From positions 1 through 52,835 of the forward strand of contig CANJDH010000023.1 of the NCBI GenBank assembly GCA_947473125.1: 52,835 nt of DNA. The letters run 5' to 3'. This document shows positions 49,459 to 52,835 of the stretch, in pieces. The translations under genes were made by a program, and so were the position numbers. The notes under the pieces are model-generated. The model ran no database searches, was not told the DNA's origin, and worked only from the letters and a program-made list of their open reading frames with translations. The DNA comes from Burkholderiales bacterium (GTDB lineage: Bacteria; Pseudomonadota; Gammaproteobacteria; Burkholderiales; JAEUOS01). Each line of letters begins with the position of its first letter. Positions within the stretch are counted from its first letter, which is position 1.

Positions 49459-50460
49459 CTAGAGTTTGACAACCTGCTTGCCAAAATTTTCACCTCTGAG
49501 CAAGCCGAGGAATGCCTTGGGGGCGTTCTCCACGCCCTCGGTGATCGACTCGCGGTATTTGAGTTTGCCGGCCACCACCAGGTCGGCTAGTTCCTTGTGC
49601 GCCTGGGCCCACAACTCCAGATGGTCGGAAATGATGAAGCCCTGCACCATCAGCTTGTTGGTCAGGATCGAGCGCACGTTGTTGAGGGGCAACGCCTTGC
49701 CGTTGTAGCCCGAGATCAGGCCACACACCGCGATGCGGCCAAACGCGTTCATGCGCCCGAGGATGGCGTCGAAAATCTCACCGCCGACGTTTTCAAACAC
49801 CCGGTCGATGCCGTTCGGCGTCGCCGCCTTGAGGGCTTCTTTCCAGTCGGCCGCCTTGTAGTCGACGCAGGCGTCAAAGCCCAGTTCCCTGACGGCGTAA
49901 TCGCACTTTGCGGCGCCACCGGCTATGCCGACCACGCGCGCACCCTTTGATTTGGCGAGCTGCCCGACCACGCCGCCAACCGCGCCGGTCGCGGCAGTGA
50001 CCACCAGGGTCTGCCCGGCCTGCGGATCGAGAATTTTGGTGGTGCCGTACCACGCGGTCGCACCGGGCATGCCGAGCAGCCCGACGTAATACGACAGCGG
50101 CACGCGCGATACATCGACCTTGCGGATCGCCTTGGCATCGACCGTCGCGTGGGTCTGCCAACCGAGCCCGAAGTTGCCGGCGATCTTGTCGCCCGGCTTG
50201 AAGCCGGGATGGTTCGAGGCGATCACCTCGCCGGCCGTCGCGCCCTGAAACACGGCGTTGAGGGCCTGCGGCTGGGCATAGGATTTGGCATCGTCCATGC
50301 GGCCGCGCATGTACGGATCGAGAGAAAGGAATTCATTCTTCACCTGCACCTGCCCGGGGAGCGGCTCTGCGAGCGGCTCCTGGACCAGCGCGAAGCAGTC
50401 GAGTGTGGGTTCGCCCGAGGGGCGTTTGACGAGGTGGATTTGCTTGTTGGTGATGGTCAT
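49459..50460 (-). CDS. Medium-chain (CurA-type) NADP-dependent quinone/alkenal oxidoreductase
   Basis: A 333-residue zinc-free medium-chain reductase. The nucleotide-binding loop is TAATGAVGGVVGQLAKSKG, with LDPYMRGRM near the N-terminus and LLRGENFGKQVVKL at the end, as in CurA and leukotriene B4 dehydrogenase-like enzymes. They reduce activated double bonds with NADPH. The ATG at 50460 overlaps the upstream thioesterase stop as ATGA. Confidence 0.92.
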   Translation of the reverse strand: MTITNKQIHLVKRPSGEPTLDCFALVQEPLAEPLPGQVQVKNEFLSLDPYMRGRMDDAKSYAQPQALNAVFQGATAGEVIASNHPGFKPGDKIAGNFGLGWQTHATVDAKAIRKVDVSRVPLSYYVGLLGMPGATAWYGTTKILDPQAGQTLVVTAATGAVGGVVGQLAKSKGARVVGIAGGAAKCDYAVRELGFDACVDYKAADWKEALKAATPNGIDRVFENVGGEIFDAILGRMNAFGRIAVCGLISGYNGKALPLNNVRSILTNKLMVQGFIISDHLELWAQAHKELADLVVAGKLKYRESITEGVENAPKAFLGLLRGENFGKQVVKL

Positions 50461-50921
50461 GCGTCGCCTACCGGTCTTTTTGAACTGTTGGACAAGTTTT
50501 TGAACTTGAAGGTGCCGATGGCGCGAGCCACCAGCGCGTGGTTTGAAGCGTTGTGAATCTCGGCCTCGCAGCGCCACAGCGAGGTAGATTGCGCCACCAC
50601 CCGGCCGGTGGCAATCTGCTTGCCCTTGCCCGGCGAGATGAAGCTGCTGCTCATGTCTACCGTGACGCCCGACAAGTTGACCGGATCAAAGGAGCGCCCG
50701 GCGATCGCCATCGCAATGTCGAGCAGGGTCATGATGACTCCGCCATGCACGCCGCCCCAGGAATTGTAATGCTCGGGTTTTGGGTCAAGCGAAAGAATCG
50801 CCTTGCCCGGCTCCATGTGGTCGACCACCACCCCCAGGTGATGCACAAAGGGGACATGCTTGAGGGATTTCGGGTCGTGCGCCATCTCGGCGTGGTGGGT
50901 TTGCTTGAGCTTGTCTTCCAT
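50457..50921 (-). CDS. PaaI-type hotdog thioesterase
   Basis: A 154-residue hotdog-fold thioesterase. The active-site region is HYNSWGGVHGGVIMTLLDIAMA, with the conserved HGG and an Asp on the following helix. It hydrolyses an acyl- or aryl-CoA thioester. The ATG at 50921 is used because in-frame codons before it lie within the upstream SDR gene's end. It overlaps the reductase gene by 4 bp. Confidence 0.9.
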   Translation of the reverse strand: MEDKLKQTHHAEMAHDPKSLKHVPFVHHLGVVVDHMEPGKAILSLDPKPEHYNSWGGVHGGVIMTLLDIAMAIAGRSFDPVNLSGVTVDMSSSFISPGKGKQIATGRVVAQSTSLWRCEAEIHNASNHALVARAIGTFKFKNLSNSSKRPVGDA

Positions 50922-50929
50922 GCTGGTTC

Positions 50930-51706
50930 CTAGACGACGATGGCGCCGCCGTCGACCACCAGACACTGCCCGGTGATGTGCCCCCCGGCGTCGGAGGCGA
51001 ACAGAAGCGCCGGCCCTTTCATGTCCTCCGGGCCGCCCAGCTTGCCCAAGGGCGTGAGATCGATGAAAAACTGGCTATGCACGTCGAGCGTCGCCTTGGT
51101 CATTTTCGACGGGAAGAAGCCCGGGCAGATCGCATTCACCGTAATGTTGAACTTGCCCCACTCTGCCGCCAGCTGGCGCGTGAAGTTGACCAGTCCGCCT
51201 TTGGTGGTGTTGTAGGCAATCGTACCTTCCATCTGCGGCGGGCTTGCGCCCAACCCCGCCACCGAGGCAATGTTGACAATGCGCCCGTACTTGCGCGGAA
51301 TCATCGATGCACGGCCGACTGCCTGGCACAGCAGGAAATTGGCCGTGAGGTTGAGGTTGATCAGCTTCATCCAGGCATCGAGCGGATGGTCTTCCGCCGC
51401 GGCGCCCCAGGTGGCGCCGGCGTTGTTGATCAGGATATCGATCTGGCCGTGCTTGCGCATCACCATGTCGGTGATCATCTGCGGCGTCTCGGGTTTGCCG
51501 AGGTCCGACGGGATCGTCATGACGTCGATACCGAGCGCGGTCAGGTGCGCATGCGCTTCGTCGAGCTCGTTGGCCTTGCGCGCGGTGATCGCAAGCTTGG
51601 CCCCCATCTCGCCCAGTGCTTCGGCCATCTGCAGGCCGAGGCCGCGCGAACCGCCGGGGATGATCGCGGTCTTGCCGTCCAGGTCCATCAGTTTCTTGAG
51701 ACTCAA
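50930..51706 (-). CDS. Short-chain dehydrogenase/reductase (SDR)
   Basis: A 258-residue classical SDR. The glycine motif is IIPGGSRGLGLQMA, with Pro in place of the usual Thr before GG. NNAGATWG and the catalytic YNTTKGGLVNF follow. The C-terminal GGAIVV is typical. It lies 12 bases after the acyl-CoA dehydrogenase stop. It may act on a 3-hydroxyacyl-CoA or a free alcohol in the same pathway. Confidence 0.93.
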   Translation of the reverse strand: MSLKKLMDLDGKTAIIPGGSRGLGLQMAEALGEMGAKLAITARKANELDEAHAHLTALGIDVMTIPSDLGKPETPQMITDMVMRKHGQIDILINNAGATWGAAAEDHPLDAWMKLINLNLTANFLLCQAVGRASMIPRKYGRIVNIASVAGLGASPPQMEGTIAYNTTKGGLVNFTRQLAAEWGKFNITVNAICPGFFPSKMTKATLDVHSQFFIDLTPLGKLGGPEDMKGPALLFASDAGGHITGQCLVVDGGAIVV

Positions 51707-51718
51707 GGCATTCTCCTG

Positions 51719-52835
51719 TTAAAACCACGCGTCCTGCATGTCGAGCGTGGTGGTATCGATCGATTCGAGCAGGTCGCACCAGGTGGCGCACTTGGGCAAT
51801 TCCCACTGGTAAAAGAACTGCGCCGCCTGCAATTTCCCGCGATAGAACGCCTCTTCCGGCGCCTGCAGCTTGCCGGCCTGCAAGGCGCGCGCGGCCACCG
51901 CTGCGGCCTTGAGCCAGATCCAGGCAATCACGATATGGCCGAACATCTCGAGGTACACCGAGGCATTGGCGAGGGTCTTGTCAAGGTCGTTCGCGGCGAA
52001 CAGCCGCTTGGTGGTCTGCAAGGCACGCGACGCGGCGCGGCCCAGCGCGTCGGCCTGGGCCTGCAAGCCGTCGAGTGCGGCAGCCTCGCGGCAGGTGCTT
52101 TCGATTTCGCGCCCGAACAGTTTGAGCAGCAGGCCGTCCTTCATGAGCACCTTGCGCCCGAGCAGATCGAGCCCCTGGATGCCGTGCGTGCCTTCGTGGA
52201 TCGGATTGAGGCGATTGTCGCGATAAAACTGCTCGACCGGATAGTCGCGCGTATAGCCGTAGCCGCCGTGGATCTGGATCGCATGGCTCAGCGACTCCTG
52301 GCTCCACTGCGACGGCCACGACTTGGCGATCGGCGTGAGCAGGTCGAGCAGCAGTTCCGCTTCGCTGCGTGCCGCCTCGGTTTCGCCGGTCTTTTGTTCG
52401 TCGACCAGGCGCGCGCAGTACAGGTTCAGGGCCAGAGCTCCTTCGACATAGCTCTTCTGTGCCAGCAGCATGCGTTTGATGTCGGCATGCTCGATCAGCG
52501 GCACCTGCGGCGCCTGCGGATTCTTGTTGGCCGGATGCCGCCCCTGCGGCCGATTCCGCGCGTAGTCGAGCGAATGCAGGTAGCCCGTGTAGCCGAGCAT
52601 CACCGCACCGAGGCCAACGCCGATGCGCGCCTCGTTCATCATGTGGAACATGCCCGCCAGGCCGCGGTTGGCCTCGCCGACCAGGTAACCCACCGCCCCC
52701 GCCTGCCCACCCGGCGCAAATTTGCCCTCGCCGAAATTGAGCAAGGTGTTGACGGTGCCGCGATAACCCATCTTGTGGTTAAGGCCTGCCAGCGCCACGT
52801 CGTTGCGCTCACCCAGAGAGCCATCGGCTTGCACC
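51719..52835 (-). CDS. Acyl-CoA dehydrogenase, 5' end cut by the window
   Basis: The C-terminal 371 residues of a large FAD-dependent acyl-CoA dehydrogenase. Visible are GFGEGKFAPGGQ-like residues (FGEGKFAPGGQAGAVG), the FAD-domain IQIHGGYGYTRDYPVEQFYRD and the catalytic Glu region NPIHEGTHGIQGLDLLGRK. The additional C-terminal helical domain (about 120 residues) marks the long subgroup found in many betaproteobacteria. The frame is open at the right edge, so the start lies outside. It introduces a double bond alpha to the thioester and is the first gene seen of this operon. Confidence 0.93.
   Translation of the reverse strand, partial: VQADGSLGERNDVALAGLNHKMGYRGTVNTLLNFGEGKFAPGGQAGAVGYLVGEANRGLAGMFHMMNEARIGVGLGAVMLGYTGYLHSLDYARNRPQGRHPANKNPQAPQVPLIEHADIKRMLLAQKSYVEGALALNLYCARLVDEQKTGETEAARSEAELLLDLLTPIAKSWPSQWSQESLSHAIQIHGGYGYTRDYPVEQFYRDNRLNPIHEGTHGIQGLDLLGRKVLMKDGLLLKLFGREIESTCREAAALDGLQAQADALGRAASRALQTTKRLFAANDLDKTLANASVYLEMFGHIVIAWIWLKAAAVAARALQAGKLQAPEEAFYRGKLQAAQFFYQWELPKCATWCDLLESIDTTTLDMQDAWF

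Noticed and set aside
1-52835. CRISPR arrays, rRNA genes, complete insertion sequences or prophage genes
   Set aside because: None was seen. The only mobile-element traces are the tRNA-Ser repeats and the truncated OrfA.

Overview
The window is about 52.8 kb of GC-rich DNA from what is most likely a betaproteobacterium, probably Burkholderiales or a close relative. That placement is an inference. It rests on five Bug-type (TctC family) periplasmic binding proteins, on RNase G, DUF465/YdcH and short CbiX genes of proteobacterial type, on a perfect FNR/Anr-type box, and on many acyl-CoA and aromatic-type catabolic genes. Genes are packed tightly with many 4-bp ATGA overlaps. No intergenic stretch exceeds 300 bases.

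Layout. 1-2655 (+): the end of the NAD(P)HX repair enzyme Nnr and a cytochrome P450. 2678-6859 (-): a di-haem peroxidase/MauG-like protein, a YtkA/FixH-like exported protein and an exported amidohydrolase, the three coupled by overlapping start and stop codons, then an orphan PAS histidine kinase. 6957-8818: a tRNA-Ser(TGA) and a 1.8-kb integrated remnant bounded by a 53-bp perfect repeat of the tRNA 3' half. It carries a truncated IS3 OrfA and one intact AAA/DUF4143 ATPase with a near-consensus promoter and apparently no leader. 8843-12350: a Bug protein, RNase G with a hairpin before its start, CbiX, a DUF465 protein behind a well-formed class II FNR-type promoter, and tRNA-Ala(CGC) with a strong terminator.

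12421-22412 (-): a probable catabolic operon. It runs from an FMN hydroxyacid oxidase, an alpha/beta hydrolase, an acyl-CoA ligase and a TauD-type dioxygenase through a Bug protein, a thiolase-like/DUF35 pair (possibly a retro-aldolase) and an MmgE/PrpD protein to a second, similar Bug protein. 22579-26099 (+): DUF1993, a hydrolase, a Bug protein and an Ldh-type dehydrogenase. 26386-28789 (+): a phosphate module, DUF47-PiT-DUF47. 28809-32666: YcaO (-), a possible outer-membrane protein (+) and a Tat-exported hydrolase (+).

32718-46095 (-) is the most interesting region. It is a 13-gene array holding allophanate hydrolase (AtzF type), a Tat-exported family 5 binding protein, AtzG-, AtzE- and AtzH-like proteins, a complete Dpp/Opp-type ABC transporter, an FCD-type GntR regulator, a flavin hydroxylase, a Bug protein and an Asp/Glu-racemase-fold protein lacking both usual catalytic cysteines. 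The whole lower cyanurate route (1-carboxybiuret to allophanate to ammonia and CO2) is present, but the ring-opening AtzD is not. This suggests a ureide or N-heterocycle route with a different front end. A TGTATACA palindrome overlaps a candidate promoter ahead of the first gene.

46317-52835 (-): an acyl-CoA type operon with an acyl-CoA dehydrogenase (cut by the window end), two SDRs, a PaaI-type thioesterase, a medium-chain reductase, a class II aldolase, an epoxide-hydrolase-like protein and a DUF4286-like protein. A 28-codon relic of another SDR gene sits just before the second SDR.
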